DNA of 64,000 bases, taken from Salinisphaera sp. LB1. GTDB taxonomy: Bacteria > Pseudomonadota > Gammaproteobacteria > Nevskiales > Salinisphaeraceae. Below, piece after piece: positions 17,311-26,971 of the stretch (positions within the stretch are counted from its first letter, which is position 1; every line of letters starts with the position of its first letter). Under the pieces are notes generated by a model that made no database searches, had not been told where the DNA came from, and saw only the letters and a program-made list of their open reading frames with translations. Both the position numbers and the translations under genes were made by a program. The stretch is from the NCBI RefSeq assembly GCF_003177035.1, contig NZ_CP029488.1, positions 3,162,001 to 3,226,000 of the forward strand, written 5' to 3'.

Positions 17311-17710
17311 TAAATGCCAGCACTCGGTGTTCGCTGAGTGGTCTCTGGTACGGGAAATTGGGCGGCTCGTTCGAGCCGCATACTGCAAAGAGCCTATCCA
17401 AAGGACATGGACGCCAAGCGCAATACGGTCTGAAACGTGTCGGTGATCTTTTCCCGCGCGCCGCGACGTAGCGAAATCGTGTCGACTGGCGACAGTCAGG
17501 CTTTGGTCTAGCGCCGGAACGCCGCATGACGCGACAAAGCGCCGAAATCATGGGGTGACTCTGTGCTACAGGATCCGCGCGCAGCTCATGGACAAGATCC
17601 AGGAAGGACAGCAAGCCGGCGCAACAGATCAGCAATTAGGGGCGTGCCGACAGGGTTTCCGGCCGGAATACTGTGATGCAACGCCACACGCATCACTCAA
17701 CAGGAAATCC
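17311..17710 (+). other. Intergenic stretch, no gene seen
   Basis: About 400 bases between the MarR gene and the next exporter. An open frame runs through the second half (from 17555) into the MFS gene, but its residues are not helix-like and do not resemble an MFS N-terminus. I see no terminator or RNA gene here. Confidence 0.4.
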
Positions 17711-18901
17711 ATGCGCGATGTCGCTCATAACGTTCCGACCGGCGGACTGTTCAAGAACACCACGGTGTTGCTGCTCGCCGTCACCGTCATCGGCGCCAAC
17801 GCATTTCTGCTGAGCCCGATCCTCAAGACGGTCGGTGACAGTATCCACTCGAATGCACCGATGACCGCCTGGGCGGTGTCGGCCTATGGTGGGGCGACGG
17901 CTCTTTCCGGCTTGTTTCTGACCGGGCTCCTGCAGCCGCGCGGTTATCGTTTCACGCTGTTCGTGGGTGGTGCGCTGTTGGCGGGCGGGGTGGCTGTAAC
18001 CGGTCTCGCGGGCTCGCTCGGCTTTCTCGTCGCCGGGCAGGCGCTGGCCGGCCTCGGCGCCGGTGTCATACTGCCCGCCGCGTACGGCGCGACTTCGGTG
18101 ATCGCGCCGGAGGGGGGCGAGTCGCGGGTCATGGGCTGGGTGATCGCCGGATGGTCGATTTCGCTGGTTCTGGCGGTCCCGACCTCGGCAATGATCGCGC
18201 ACTACGTCAGCTGGCGGTACGCATACCTCGTTATCACGCTGCTCGCGCTCATCTCGGTTGCGGGCGTGGCGACATTGCCGGCGGAGCGGTCAAATGACAA
18301 TCCGAGGCGATCGAGTATCACACAAGCCCTGCGCGTTGCGTGGGCGCCCTCGACGTTGCTGGTGTCGTTTTTGTACATGTGTGCGTTCTACGGGGTCTAT
18401 ACATTTCTGGGCGACTACACGCAGCGGGTGTTGAACCAGTCCACCATTGGGGCCGGCTTCGTCGTGCTTGGCTATGGCCTCGGGTTTGGCCTCGCCAGCG
18501 TGGTGGGGGCCGTGATCGACCGATACTCACCCCGCACGCTGGCAGGCCCGCTTTTGCTTATCCTCTGCGCGGTCTATCTTGCCGGGGTGGCCGCCGCGGG
18601 TTGCCTTGCGACGCTGGTCTTGTGGGCGATCGTCTGGGGCGTTTTTAACCAGCTCGGGCTGAACTGCCTCGTGACAGTGCTGACGCATCTCAGTTCGGAA
18701 CACGGAATTCGCTTGCTGGGGTTATACAGCGTGGCCGCCTATGGCGGCGCCATGATTGCGGCCCTCGTGTTCGGCTCGCTTTACCAATGGGCGGGCTTCG
18801 GGGCGATACTCGTCCTGGCAAGTGTCCTGTGCATGACGGCTGCGCTGATCGCTGTGAAACTTCGGCGGAGTCAGCACGCAAAACGCTGCTGCGGGGTCTA
18901 G
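17711..18901 (+). CDS. MFS transporter, sugar/drug efflux type
   Basis: A 396-residue twelve-helix major facilitator. It starts MRDVAHNVPTGGLFKNTTVLLLAVTVIGANAFLLSPIL, with a long helix 1 and the LxxGxxxG-rich helices 4-5 (AGQALAGLGAGVILPAAYG) usual for arabinose-efflux/drug exporters. The ATG at 17711 is chosen because the upstream residues are not membrane-like. The downstream AraC gene on the same strand (67 bases) suggests an exporter-regulator pair. The substrate is not known. Confidence 0.84.
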   Translation: MRDVAHNVPTGGLFKNTTVLLLAVTVIGANAFLLSPILKTVGDSIHSNAPMTAWAVSAYGGATALSGLFLTGLLQPRGYRFTLFVGGALLAGGVAVTGLAGSLGFLVAGQALAGLGAGVILPAAYGATSVIAPEGGESRVMGWVIAGWSISLVLAVPTSAMIAHYVSWRYAYLVITLLALISVAGVATLPAERSNDNPRRSSITQALRVAWAPSTLLVSFLYMCAFYGVYTFLGDYTQRVLNQSTIGAGFVVLGYGLGFGLASVVGAVIDRYSPRTLAGPLLLILCAVYLAGVAAAGCLATLVLWAIVWGVFNQLGLNCLVTVLTHLSSEHGIRLLGLYSVAAYGGAMIAALVFGSLYQWAGFGAILVLASVLCMTAALIAVKLRRSQHAKRCCGV

Positions 18902-18968
18902 TGCTGCTTGGCCGTCGAGGCCGGGCATGGCAAATTGGCCGGATAACGACTCTGTTCGGAGGGAATGG

Positions 18969-19895
18969 ATGTCGGAAAATATGCCGCCTGTTGTCGGCCC
19001 CCGCGAATACCAGGCATCGGTTGACGGTCAGGTCACCGTGTCGAGCGAAAAGCTCGATATCGAAGGCGCTCATGTCGCGTGGCACACCCAGCGTCACAAG
19101 ACATCGGAATGCCTACGGCAGCCCACAGCGGCGCATCAGTTCGTACTTTATTGCTCGGACGAGGAAAAGGGCGAATATCGCTATAACGACCGAGCATGGC
19201 AGCCCTATGCCAAGCGACGTTACCAGTGGTTCATCGCGCCCGCGTTCGAGAACCGGATCATGTGGCGCTGGCGCCAGTCCGAGTCACCGGGGCTGGTGTG
19301 CCGCTTCCATCTGTCACCGCATCTGCTCGAGCAGGCGGCATCACTGCATTTGGATAGGGCCGTTCATTGCGTTCGGCTCGAACACCGCATGAATATTGAA
19401 GATGCGCTGCTCACCGAGGTTGCATTCGAGCTGCGGGATGAACTGCAACAGATCGGCGATCGGGCGCGCTCGAGTCGATACAGTCGTGCCCTGATCAATA
19501 CCTTCGCCTACCGTGTGATCAAGGCTTACGCCGATTCCGCAGGTATCGACAGCCTGCCGGCCGGCAGTCGTCTCACGGATAGTCGAAAGGCCAGACTCGA
19601 AGCCTTCATTGATCGCCACCTGAATCAACCGCTCACGATCGACGATCTGTGCCGCGAGATCTGGCTCAGCAAGTATCATTTCTGTCGATTGTTCAAGGCG
19701 ACGTACGGCGAAACGCCGCGCAAGTTTGTACAACGCCGACGTATCGACGAGGCATGCCGACTGCTTCGGGAAACGGAACGCCCGGTCACGGACATCGCAC
19801 TGACGACGGGATGGTCTGGCAACGGCGGGTTCAGTCGTTGTTTCAAGTCTCATACCGGGGTGACGCCGAGCGAGTATCGGCGCGATCCTTTGTGA
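18969..19895 (+). CDS. AraC-family transcriptional regulator
   Basis: A 308-residue regulator. The N-terminal cupin-like effector half (about residues 1-200) has no assigned ligand. The C-terminal DNA-binding domain has both helix-turn-helices: LTIDDLCREIWLSKYHFCRLFKATYGETP (about 221-249) and VTDIALTTGWSGNGGFSRCFKSHTGVTPSEYR (about 272-303). The ATG at 18969 is preceded by CGGAGGGA and fits better than the upstream in-frame start at 18927. It follows the MFS exporter in the same direction. Confidence 0.9.
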   Translation: MSENMPPVVGPREYQASVDGQVTVSSEKLDIEGAHVAWHTQRHKTSECLRQPTAAHQFVLYCSDEEKGEYRYNDRAWQPYAKRRYQWFIAPAFENRIMWRWRQSESPGLVCRFHLSPHLLEQAASLHLDRAVHCVRLEHRMNIEDALLTEVAFELRDELQQIGDRARSSRYSRALINTFAYRVIKAYADSAGIDSLPAGSRLTDSRKARLEAFIDRHLNQPLTIDDLCREIWLSKYHFCRLFKATYGETPRKFVQRRRIDEACRLLRETERPVTDIALTTGWSGNGGFSRCFKSHTGVTPSEYRRDPL

Positions 19896-19899
19896 ATTG

Positions 19900-20140
19900 G
19901 CAGCCGATGCGAACGGAAATGAGGCTGCAGCTTGTTGGCCTGCAACAGGAAACGCTTGATGCAGAGCATCGGGATCGGGCTTGTTGATGCGGGCGATGAT
20001 CGCCGAGCGTGCCCACGCCCGTGGAGCGGCGCGCCAAAAGCTGCCCGCGGTGCGCTTGAGCTGTGGGCCGTAGTAAGCCGCATCGCTCGGGACACTGAGC
20101 TCGCTCATCATCGCAAGTGTCGCAGCCTTCGACATCGTGC
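19900..20140 (-). pseudogene. Possible remnant of a class II fumarase/aspartase-type gene
   Basis: On the minus strand the fragment ELSVPSDAAYYGPQLKRTAGSFW resembles the conserved N-terminus of fumarase C/aspartase proteins (VPADAxYGxQTQRAxxNF). It is followed by RAWARSAIIARINK, comparable to the next helix. Similarity then stops, and no intact frame continues. No ribosome binding site is seen. I read it as a short decayed scrap; the match is by eye over about 35 residues only. Confidence 0.3.
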
Positions 20141-20187
20141 GTACAGCCAAGGCGGTCGCCAATGAGCGAGTCGACGAGGCGTCGCGA

Positions 20188-21315
20188 TCAGAATCGCCCG
20201 AGATTGAAGGGCTGAAACGATGCCGGCGGCGCGTGGCTGCACATCCAGTCACGCAGTCGATCACCGATGGCGGGTGCGAATTTAAATCCGTGCCCTGAAA
20301 AACCGGCGGCGATGAACAAGCCGTCGATCGGCTCGTCGATGATGAAATGTTCGTCCGGCGTTCGCAGGTATTCGCACACCGCGCCCCGCTGTAATTCGCC
20401 GACGCCTGGCATATGTCGATCTATCAAGCGACGAAGATCGGTGAGGTCGGATGGGTGACTGCCGAAATCGCCTGGCGTTGTCTCGTCTTCGATGTGTTGC
20501 CCCCCGTCATGCCGTCCGATCTTCACGCCGTGCCCGTCGATCGCCGGAAAACCATAGTAATCGCCGGCAGGCCCGCAGTAGTTGAAGCCCGGCCAGCGGG
20601 CGGCGTCGTATTCGGGCGTATGATCAAACCAGCCAAAGACCTTGCGAACGCGCTGGATGGGAAGCTCGATGCCCAACGGTCGCAATAGGGCGCGGTTGGC
20701 GCGACCGGCCGCGACGAGAATTTGCCCTGCTTGCCACTGATCGCCCGCGAGTGACCGCAGAACAAAACGCTCGTGGCGCCTCGAAATCGACGTGATCGGT
20801 GTGTTGTCGATGGCCGTAATGTTTGCCGAATTGGCGATCACCGAACGCCAGTACTGGAACAATCGTTCGGTTAATACGACGCCGCCCTGCGGCTCGAAAC
20901 AGCCGCGAAACGAGGTATTCAGGGACCAGCCGGGCCAGCGCTGCGTGATGTCCGCGTGATTCAACGACTCGGTGCGGAGATCGAAGGATCGCGCGCTGGT
21001 TTCAACCTCGGCCAGAAAGGGCGAGTCGTGTGCGCCGATATTGAGTATGCCGGTGGGAATGAATACCGGCGCGTCCGCCGCTTGATTGAGTCGCTGCCAG
21101 CCACAAAGTGCCTCCTGGGCGAGTGGCACGTAGGCGCGCCCCTCGCCATAGGCGACCCGTACAAGTCTGGAATGCCCGTGATGGCTTGCTTCGGTGTGCG
21201 GCGGGCGAGCCGCGTCGAATACGCGAACCCGTCGCGTCGTGCGATTCGCCAGGGCCGTGGCCGTTGCAAGCCCCATCGTCCCGCCGCCGATGATGGCTAT
21301 GTCGGTATCGAGCAC
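20188..21315 (-). CDS. FAD-dependent amine oxidase, sarcosine/N-methyltryptophan oxidase type
   Basis: A 375-residue flavoenzyme of the monomeric sarcosine oxidase/SolA family, which oxidatively demethylates N-methyl amino acids or related secondary amines. The N-terminal dinucleotide-binding motif is TDIAIIGGGTMGLATATALA. Further on is SHHGHSRLVRVAYGEG, where the family has the flavin-contacting H-x-x-S-R-x-x-R. The covalent flavin cysteine is in VCEYLRTPDEHFIID (about residue 312), and GFSGHGFKFAPAIG is near the C-terminus. I chose the GTG at 21315, with AGGA at good spacing; a GTG at 21397 is an alternative. It lies downstream of an MFS gene on the same strand, with a divergent MocR regulator beyond, forming a probable amine uptake and catabolism unit. 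Confidence 0.85.
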   Translation of the reverse strand: MLDTDIAIIGGGTMGLATATALANRTTRRVRVFDAARPPHTEASHHGHSRLVRVAYGEGRAYVPLAQEALCGWQRLNQAADAPVFIPTGILNIGAHDSPFLAEVETSARSFDLRTESLNHADITQRWPGWSLNTSFRGCFEPQGGVVLTERLFQYWRSVIANSANITAIDNTPITSISRRHERFVLRSLAGDQWQAGQILVAAGRANRALLRPLGIELPIQRVRKVFGWFDHTPEYDAARWPGFNYCGPAGDYYGFPAIDGHGVKIGRHDGGQHIEDETTPGDFGSHPSDLTDLRRLIDRHMPGVGELQRGAVCEYLRTPDEHFIIDEPIDGLFIAAGFSGHGFKFAPAIGDRLRDWMCSHAPPASFQPFNLGRF

Positions 21316-21420
21316 CTTGTTGATCCTGTCGTTCAGTGTTTCAACGTATTGGATTGGGACAAGGTGACGCGGTCCGACCTGGCAAGGCAATGGATTCACA
21401 CAGGCGCCCGCGCTTCGGAG

Positions 21421-22719
21421 TCAGCGTCGACCGTCCGGGCGCTCGGGCGCTGCACCCGGGATGCGGGCGGGTGCACGGCGCTTGGCGCGTGGAAAAGTCT
21501 CTCGAATCCAGAATGTCGCGACGAAGCCGGCAAGGCTCACCAGGGCGGGTAGCCACAGTGCGGCGCGAAGGTCTGCCGGCGCGACCGCGCTGCCGGCCGA
21601 CCAGGACAGCGCCCAGCCATAGCCCATCTCGATGACCGCGGTGGTCAGGAAGACGCCCATGTTCACCAGGGCGAGCGAGACCCCCACGACGTGCTCGGGC
21701 ACGCTCTCCTTGACGGCGGCGAAAGACACCACGACCTGCGCACTCGACAGTCCCAGGGCCAGGAAACAGGCAAGACCGAGGGCCGCGCTGGACCACGGCG
21801 CGAACAGCAATCCGGCCCAGGCCAGTGAACCGAGTAGCGATGCCGATAACACGAATGCCTTGCGTGTCTGCAGCCCGTCGGAAAAGTGCCCTACGAGTAG
21901 CGAGCCCAGACCGTAAGGCACAAGGGCCGCGGTGAGGACCCAGGAGGCGGCATCGCCGGACATGCCAAAGCCGTCGCCGAGCAGGCGCGTTCCCCAGAGC
22001 CCGGCGAATGCATAGAACGTGCCGTTGGTTCCCGAGATCGCGAGCAATATCAGCCAGAGCTGCGGCGAGCGCACGGCGTCGTGCCAGGCCGTCATGCGCG
22101 CCAGATCGTCGCCACCGGGCGGTGCCTGCGTGGCGCCGTGAATGTCTTGCGCGCCAGGCGGGGAACGCCACAGTCGGCTGATCAGTACGCCGACGGCCAG
22201 CGTGAGGGCCCCGAGACCGATGAAGATCGGGCGCCAGTCGAGTGTTTTCAGCAGCAGATGTGCGGGCGCTTCGGCCGTAATCGAACCGAGTGCGGCGACA
22301 AGCAACGTACAACCGGTGATTTGGCCGAATCGCCGCTGGTCGAACCAGATGGCGTTGTTTTTCATCATGGCGACGAAAACCAGCGACATGCCGAATCCGA
22401 CGAGACCGGGGCCGGCAAGCGCGATCGGGTAACTCGGCGCAAGGCCCAGCGTGAGCGCCCCGGCGCCGGTCAACATCGTGCCGGCCGCGGCCGGTACGCG
22501 AATACCCATGCGGTCCACGATGAGCCCCGCCGGAATTTGCATCAGCGTATAGACCCAGAAATGGGCCGCCCCCAGGCCGCCGATCTCGGCAGGCCCGAGG
22601 CCGAAGCTCCGGCCGATCGGTAGCGCGAAACTCGCGGGTGCGAATCGGTTGAAAAAGCCGATGAAAAACGCCGCCGCCAAAAGACAATAGCTGAGGGTAC
22701 GCCATGCCACGAGGTTCAT
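21421..22719 (-). CDS. MFS transporter
   Basis: A 432-residue twelve-helix major facilitator. It begins MNLVAWRTLSYCLLAAAFFIGFFNRFAPASFALPI, with helix 2-3 containing the RhaT/ProP-like DRMGIRVP loop (LIVDRMGIRVPAA). The frame is open to 23094, but those 125 residues are not membrane-like and overlap the promoter region of the divergent MocR gene, so the ATG at 22719 is chosen. About 105 bases separate it from the amine oxidase gene downstream, so both are probably one operon and the transporter would import the oxidase substrate. Confidence 0.85.
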   Translation of the reverse strand: MNLVAWRTLSYCLLAAAFFIGFFNRFAPASFALPIGRSFGLGPAEIGGLGAAHFWVYTLMQIPAGLIVDRMGIRVPAAAGTMLTGAGALTLGLAPSYPIALAGPGLVGFGMSLVFVAMMKNNAIWFDQRRFGQITGCTLLVAALGSITAEAPAHLLLKTLDWRPIFIGLGALTLAVGVLISRLWRSPPGAQDIHGATQAPPGGDDLARMTAWHDAVRSPQLWLILLAISGTNGTFYAFAGLWGTRLLGDGFGMSGDAASWVLTAALVPYGLGSLLVGHFSDGLQTRKAFVLSASLLGSLAWAGLLFAPWSSAALGLACFLALGLSSAQVVVSFAAVKESVPEHVVGVSLALVNMGVFLTTAVIEMGYGWALSWSAGSAVAPADLRAALWLPALVSLAGFVATFWIRETFPRAKRRAPARIPGAAPERPDGRR

Positions 22720-22950
22720 GTTGCTGACGGACCGGTAGGCACGCCACGCCGTTGTCGGGCCGTCAGCATGGATCGCGCCCATACGCGGATGATCGGCTCG
22801 CGTGACGGGTTGATCGATAACGCCATGTGCACCATGCGGCTCCGGTGGGTTCGCCAATGTCCCGATCGTCGCCCACGCCACAATCACGGTACAGACACAG
22901 ATCTTCGGTTTGTATGCGATACAGTGATCAAACGCGAACGCGAGGTCACC

Positions 22951-24363
22951 ATGCATCTGTACGAAACGCTGGCCGATGACTTGTCCTGGCTGATCTGTGC
23001 CGGCGTGTACCCGCCGGGGGCGCGCTTGCCTTCGGTGCGACATATCAGCCGGCAACGCGGCGTGAGCGTGTCCACGAGCGTTCGTGCCTACCACGAGCTC
23101 GAGCGCCGTGGGGTAATCGAAGCGGCGCCGCGGTCAGGCTATTTCGTGGTGGGTCCGCGGCGATCGGCGTTGCCTTCCGTTCCCGAACACGGCGCCTCGC
23201 CCGTGCCCGTTGCCGGCGCGCATCGAATACTGCAGCTTCTCGCCGCCGCGGACGATCCGCGGACCGTGAGTTTTGGCGCGGCCACGCCGCACCCGGATTA
23301 CATGCCGAGTGCGGCGATGGCGGCGGCGAGTCGAACCGTCTGGCGCCGTGCCCGACGCCGCTGCATGAACCAAGCCTTTCCGCCCGGCGCTGTTGAATTG
23401 AGAACGGAACTGGCCAGGCGATTGGCCATGGCGGGGTGCCGACTCGATCCGGACGATCTGTTGATCACCAATGGTTGTCAGGAAGCGATGGCGATCGCGC
23501 TGAAAATGCTGTGTCGGCCGGGAGACGTCGTCGCGGTGGAAGCGCCGACCTACTACGGCTTGCTGGAGGTTCTCGAACAGCAACAGCTGCGGGCCCTGCC
23601 GATTCCGAGTGATCCGAGCCAGGGCCTCGCGCTCGACCCGCTCGAGCAGGCGTTTCGTACGCGCGAAGTCCGCGCCTGTGTCGTGACTCCGGTGGCATCG
23701 AATCCGCTAGGGGTCACGTTGTCCGATGAACGCAAGCAGGCCCTTGTCGCATTGGCCGAGCGGCATGCGGTGCCCATCGTGGAAGACGATACATACGGCG
23801 AGTTGGTCGAGACTGGTCGACGGCCCACGCCGCTCAAGGCCTGGGATCGGGCAGGACGGGTGTACTACTGCGGCTCGGCGACCAAGACCATCTGTGCCGG
23901 TCTGCGCATCGGGTGGCTTGCGATGCCGGGGCGATACCGGCAGCAGGCCGCCATGGCGCAGTACTTACGCACGATCTCGGTCAACACCCCGGCTCAACTC
24001 ACGCTCGCGCATTATCTGGCGACCGGTCATATCGACCGGCACATGCGAGCCGCCGCCCGAGCGTATCGGCAATGCGTGGCCCGGCTCATCGCTGAGCTCG
24101 AGCAACATTTTCCGGCGGGGACGAAGATCAGTGCGCCGCAGGGCGGTTTTCTGGTGTGGGCCGAACTCCCGGGCACGGTGGATACCGGGGCGCTGCTGGC
24201 CGAAAGCCTCCGCTGCGGCGTCAGTTTTGCCCCAGGCGCATTGTTCGCGCCAAACGGCGGATTCGAGAACTGTATGCGGTTGAACGCGGCCGTTGCATGG
24301 GATCAAGCAGCGCAATCCGCGTTGCAGAACCTCGGTGGCCTGGTCCGCGATCGTCTCGGCTGA
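22951..24363 (+). CDS. MocR-type PLP-dependent transcriptional regulator
   Basis: A 470-residue protein that fuses a GntR winged helix-turn-helix (DLSWLICAGVYPPGARLPSVRHISRQRGVSVSTSVRAYHELERRGVI, about residues 10-56) to a class I aminotransferase-like domain with the PLP lysine K312 in GSATKTICAGLRIGW. MocR/PdxR/GabR regulators use PLP or an amine-PLP adduct as effector. It is divergent from the MFS-amine oxidase pair, with about 230 bases between the starts, and is the likely activator of it. The ATG at 22951 is preceded by GAGGTC. Confidence 0.93.
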   Translation: MHLYETLADDLSWLICAGVYPPGARLPSVRHISRQRGVSVSTSVRAYHELERRGVIEAAPRSGYFVVGPRRSALPSVPEHGASPVPVAGAHRILQLLAAADDPRTVSFGAATPHPDYMPSAAMAAASRTVWRRARRRCMNQAFPPGAVELRTELARRLAMAGCRLDPDDLLITNGCQEAMAIALKMLCRPGDVVAVEAPTYYGLLEVLEQQQLRALPIPSDPSQGLALDPLEQAFRTREVRACVVTPVASNPLGVTLSDERKQALVALAERHAVPIVEDDTYGELVETGRRPTPLKAWDRAGRVYYCGSATKTICAGLRIGWLAMPGRYRQQAAMAQYLRTISVNTPAQLTLAHYLATGHIDRHMRAAARAYRQCVARLIAELEQHFPAGTKISAPQGGFLVWAELPGTVDTGALLAESLRCGVSFAPGALFAPNGGFENCMRLNAAVAWDQAAQSALQNLGGLVRDRLG

Positions 24364-24475
24364 GCCGATCATCCTGGCAATTTCATTGGTGCCGAGGACG
24401 AAGCGTTTGCCGCAGGCCAGCTTGAAGCTGCGGTTTCGCGAGCGCGGCGCGCCGCACCGGCGTTCCTGGGCCGCG

Positions 24476-25492
24476 TCAGCGATTTGATGGGCTCGTATCG
24501 GTTCGCTGTGGGCGAGTCCTGGTTTTGACGCGGCAGGGAACAAGAGGTTGATCCCGCGCAACTTTCGCTTTTTCCAGTCTTGTCGGCTCCGGCGTGCCAG
24601 CCGTCAGGACGATCACGCCGGCGAGCATGATCAACCCCATACCGAGCAGCGTCAGCCGGTCCGGGATGTCGCCAAAAAACACGAATCCCCAGAATGTCGC
24701 GAAGATCAGAAAACTATAGTCGAACGTGGCGATAACTTGTGGCCGCGGGGATTGATAGGCTCTGGCGAGCCCCAGGCTGATGCCGATCATCAGACATGCA
24801 AGCACGACGATAACCCACCCGTCGCGGCCGCTCATGGGTCGCCACGCGCCAAACAGGAAAGGGTAGTCGAAGCCGGCGCCGACGCCCGTTCGACTTAGGT
24901 AAAGGCTCGCCGCCAGTCCGGTCACAAGAAGGCTAAGATTGAGCCAGACGGCCAGAGCCCGCGTCGGCATGTCGCTGCACTTGGCACGGGTGATCACCGC
25001 GGCCACCGCATATAGAAAAGCGGCGCCCACCGGAACCAGGGCAAGTGGTTTGAAGCCCGATGCCGCCGGCCGGACGATCAGCAACACGCCGGCAAAACCG
25101 ATCAGTATGCCGAGCCAATGCCGCGACGTGATGGGCTCCCGCAGAACGATGGCAGACAGCCCGGCGATGAACAGGGGCGATGTATACAACGCCGCCGCTA
25201 CCACCGATAGCTCGAGCCATGGAATGGCCGCGTAGATGCCGAGATACATCAAGACGAGCGCCAGACTGCGCAGCGCGATCCAGCCATAACGGCCCGTGTT
25301 CATGCGTCCGCGCGCCATTACCAGAAGAATCGGTAGCACCAGCGCGGATCGCAGCACATAGATCTGCCACAGCGTCATGGCGGTACTCGACTGTTTGATC
25401 AGCGCGTCGGCCAACGCCATACCAAAAACGGTCGTGATGATGGTCGCGACGCCGACGCGGGTTGCCGAACACGCTGCTCCGGATTTCCACAT
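24476..25492 (-). CDS. EamA-family (DMT) membrane exporter
   Basis: A 338-residue inner-membrane protein with about ten helices in two EamA repeats (first repeat from GVATIITTVFGMALADALIKQSS; second half ends LTLLGMGLIMLAGVIVLTAG). The C-terminal 40 residues are polar and charged, longer than usual. It is divergent from a LysR regulator, with 96 bases between the starts, repeating the exporter-regulator layout seen at 5.6-7.5 kb. The transported metabolite is unknown. Confidence 0.85.
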   Translation of the reverse strand: MWKSGAACSATRVGVATIITTVFGMALADALIKQSSTAMTLWQIYVLRSALVLPILLVMARGRMNTGRYGWIALRSLALVLMYLGIYAAIPWLELSVVAAALYTSPLFIAGLSAIVLREPITSRHWLGILIGFAGVLLIVRPAASGFKPLALVPVGAAFLYAVAAVITRAKCSDMPTRALAVWLNLSLLVTGLAASLYLSRTGVGAGFDYPFLFGAWRPMSGRDGWVIVVLACLMIGISLGLARAYQSPRPQVIATFDYSFLIFATFWGFVFFGDIPDRLTLLGMGLIMLAGVIVLTAGTPEPTRLEKAKVARDQPLVPCRVKTRTRPQRTDTSPSNR

Positions 25493-25588
25493 AACTGACA
25501 GGATAAAAAGGGCGTGGTCAGCTTTTCAGAGCCCAACCGTGTCGTATAGTCGTTAGGATCGACCTAAAGAATTCGAAAAAATCGAACA

Positions 25589-26479
25589 ATGAATCGTGCC
25601 GATCTTGCTGCATTACAGACTTTCGTGACGATCGCGGAGCAGGGCTCGCTACGCGGCGCGGCGAAATCGTTGGGCGTCAACCCGCCAGCGGTATCGCACC
25701 AGTTGAAGGCGTTCGAAACACGTCTCGGCACGTCGTTGTTCCACAGGACGACGAGATCGCTCACATTGACCGAGGCCGGACGGGCGTTGTTCGAAGGCAG
25801 CGGCCATCTACTGCAAGCCATCGAGCGGACAGTCGATGCCGTACGCGACCCGAGGCATGCGCAATCGGGCCGGCTTTGCCTCACGTTGCCTTTTCGGGCC
25901 TGGCAGCTGATCGTCGCGCCGCGGATGCGCGCGTTTCAATCAGCCTATCCCGGTATCGAACTCGACCTGACGGTCGACGAAGCCCTGACGGATCTCGCCG
26001 AGCAAGGGTTTCATGCCGGTATTCGCCTGGGCGATCATCTGCAGGACAATCAGGTCGCGGTGCGGCTTTCCTCGTCGGAACCCGCGGCCTATGTCGCTTC
26101 TCCGGATTATCTCGACCGGCATGGTCTACCGGCGGCGCCGCGCGACCTGCTCCAGCATGCCTGTATCCGCTATCGCCGAGCGAGCTCGGGGCGTATTGCC
26201 GAGTGGCGTTTCCTGACAGCCGATGGTGCGATCACGGTCAACCCGGGTGGGGGACTGATACTCAATGACCTGCGAACCGTGGTCGACGCCGCACGCCAGG
26301 GTCTGGGGATCGGCTGGTCGCTCAAGCGAGGCGTGCAGGCGGATCTGGACGGCGGCGATCTGGTCCAGGTTCTGCAAGCCTTCACGCCCGCGCGCCCTGG
26401 CTTTTTCCTCTACTTTCCACAATCGGCACGCCATCTCGGGCTCTTGCGCGCTTTTATCGAGCACTTTCGTCTGGCGTAA
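25589..26479 (+). CDS. LysR-family transcriptional regulator
   Basis: A 296-residue LysR-type regulator with the N-terminal helix-turn-helix ALQTFVTIAEQGSLRGAAKSLGVNPPAVSHQLKAFETRLGTSLFHRTTRSLTLTEAG (about residues 8-64) and a C-terminal substrate-binding domain. The pattern FHRTTRSLTLTEAG is that of the DsdC/AmpR-like group. It is divergent from the EamA exporter, which is its most probable target. The start ATG at 25589 gives the expected length. Confidence 0.92.
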   Translation: MNRADLAALQTFVTIAEQGSLRGAAKSLGVNPPAVSHQLKAFETRLGTSLFHRTTRSLTLTEAGRALFEGSGHLLQAIERTVDAVRDPRHAQSGRLCLTLPFRAWQLIVAPRMRAFQSAYPGIELDLTVDEALTDLAEQGFHAGIRLGDHLQDNQVAVRLSSSEPAAYVASPDYLDRHGLPAAPRDLLQHACIRYRRASSGRIAEWRFLTADGAITVNPGGGLILNDLRTVVDAARQGLGIGWSLKRGVQADLDGGDLVQVLQAFTPARPGFFLYFPQSARHLGLLRAFIEHFRLA

Positions 26480-26651
26480 GGCGCTGGCGCCTCGTTGCCT
26501 CCGGGGTTTGTCGGGTATCGCGGCAGCAAGTTGGGCGAGGGACAAGCCCGCCCCGCGTGTCATTGGATATCCGAATATCGGGCTGCGTCGGTCGGGTTGC
26601 CAGACCATTCGGCGCACGCTTCGGCAGCTTCCCTGCTAAAATCCGCGGCCA

Positions 26652-26739
26652 GCCCGGGTGGCGAAATAGGTAGACGCATGGGACTTAAAATCCCTTGGAG
26701 CTTGGCTCCGTGCCGGTTCGAGTCCGGCCCCGGGCACCA
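26652..26739 (+). tRNA. tRNA-Leu (TAA)
   Basis: An 88-base class II tRNA. Acceptor GCCCGGG pairs with CCCGGGC, the anticodon loop ACTTAAAAT gives TAA, there is a long variable arm (TGGAGCTTGGCTCCGT), T-arm GGTTCGAGTCC, and encoded CCA (26737-26739). A -10-like TAAAAT lies at 26637-26642. Confidence 0.96.
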
Positions 26740-26971
26740 GTGCTTTTTGCGCGGGAGGGCGCACTCGCCGCCGGTTCGAGCGTCCGGCTGGCCGGTGTGT
26801 TGCGATGGGCGTTGCGATAGATGCCGGTTGTTTTGCGTCGCGGTGCGGGAATGGTTGGCGCGATGTTCGAAATATCCGAATCGAAGCTGAACGATCGGGC
26901 GCAGCTCATCATTGTATTGCCCAACCAACGCGTTAAACTCCGATCTTCAATCGTCCACAGACGATAAACCG

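Noticed and set aside
22768-22950. N-terminal extension of the MocR regulator
   Set aside because: It overlaps the divergent promoter region, and the GntR domain begins right after the ATG at 22951.
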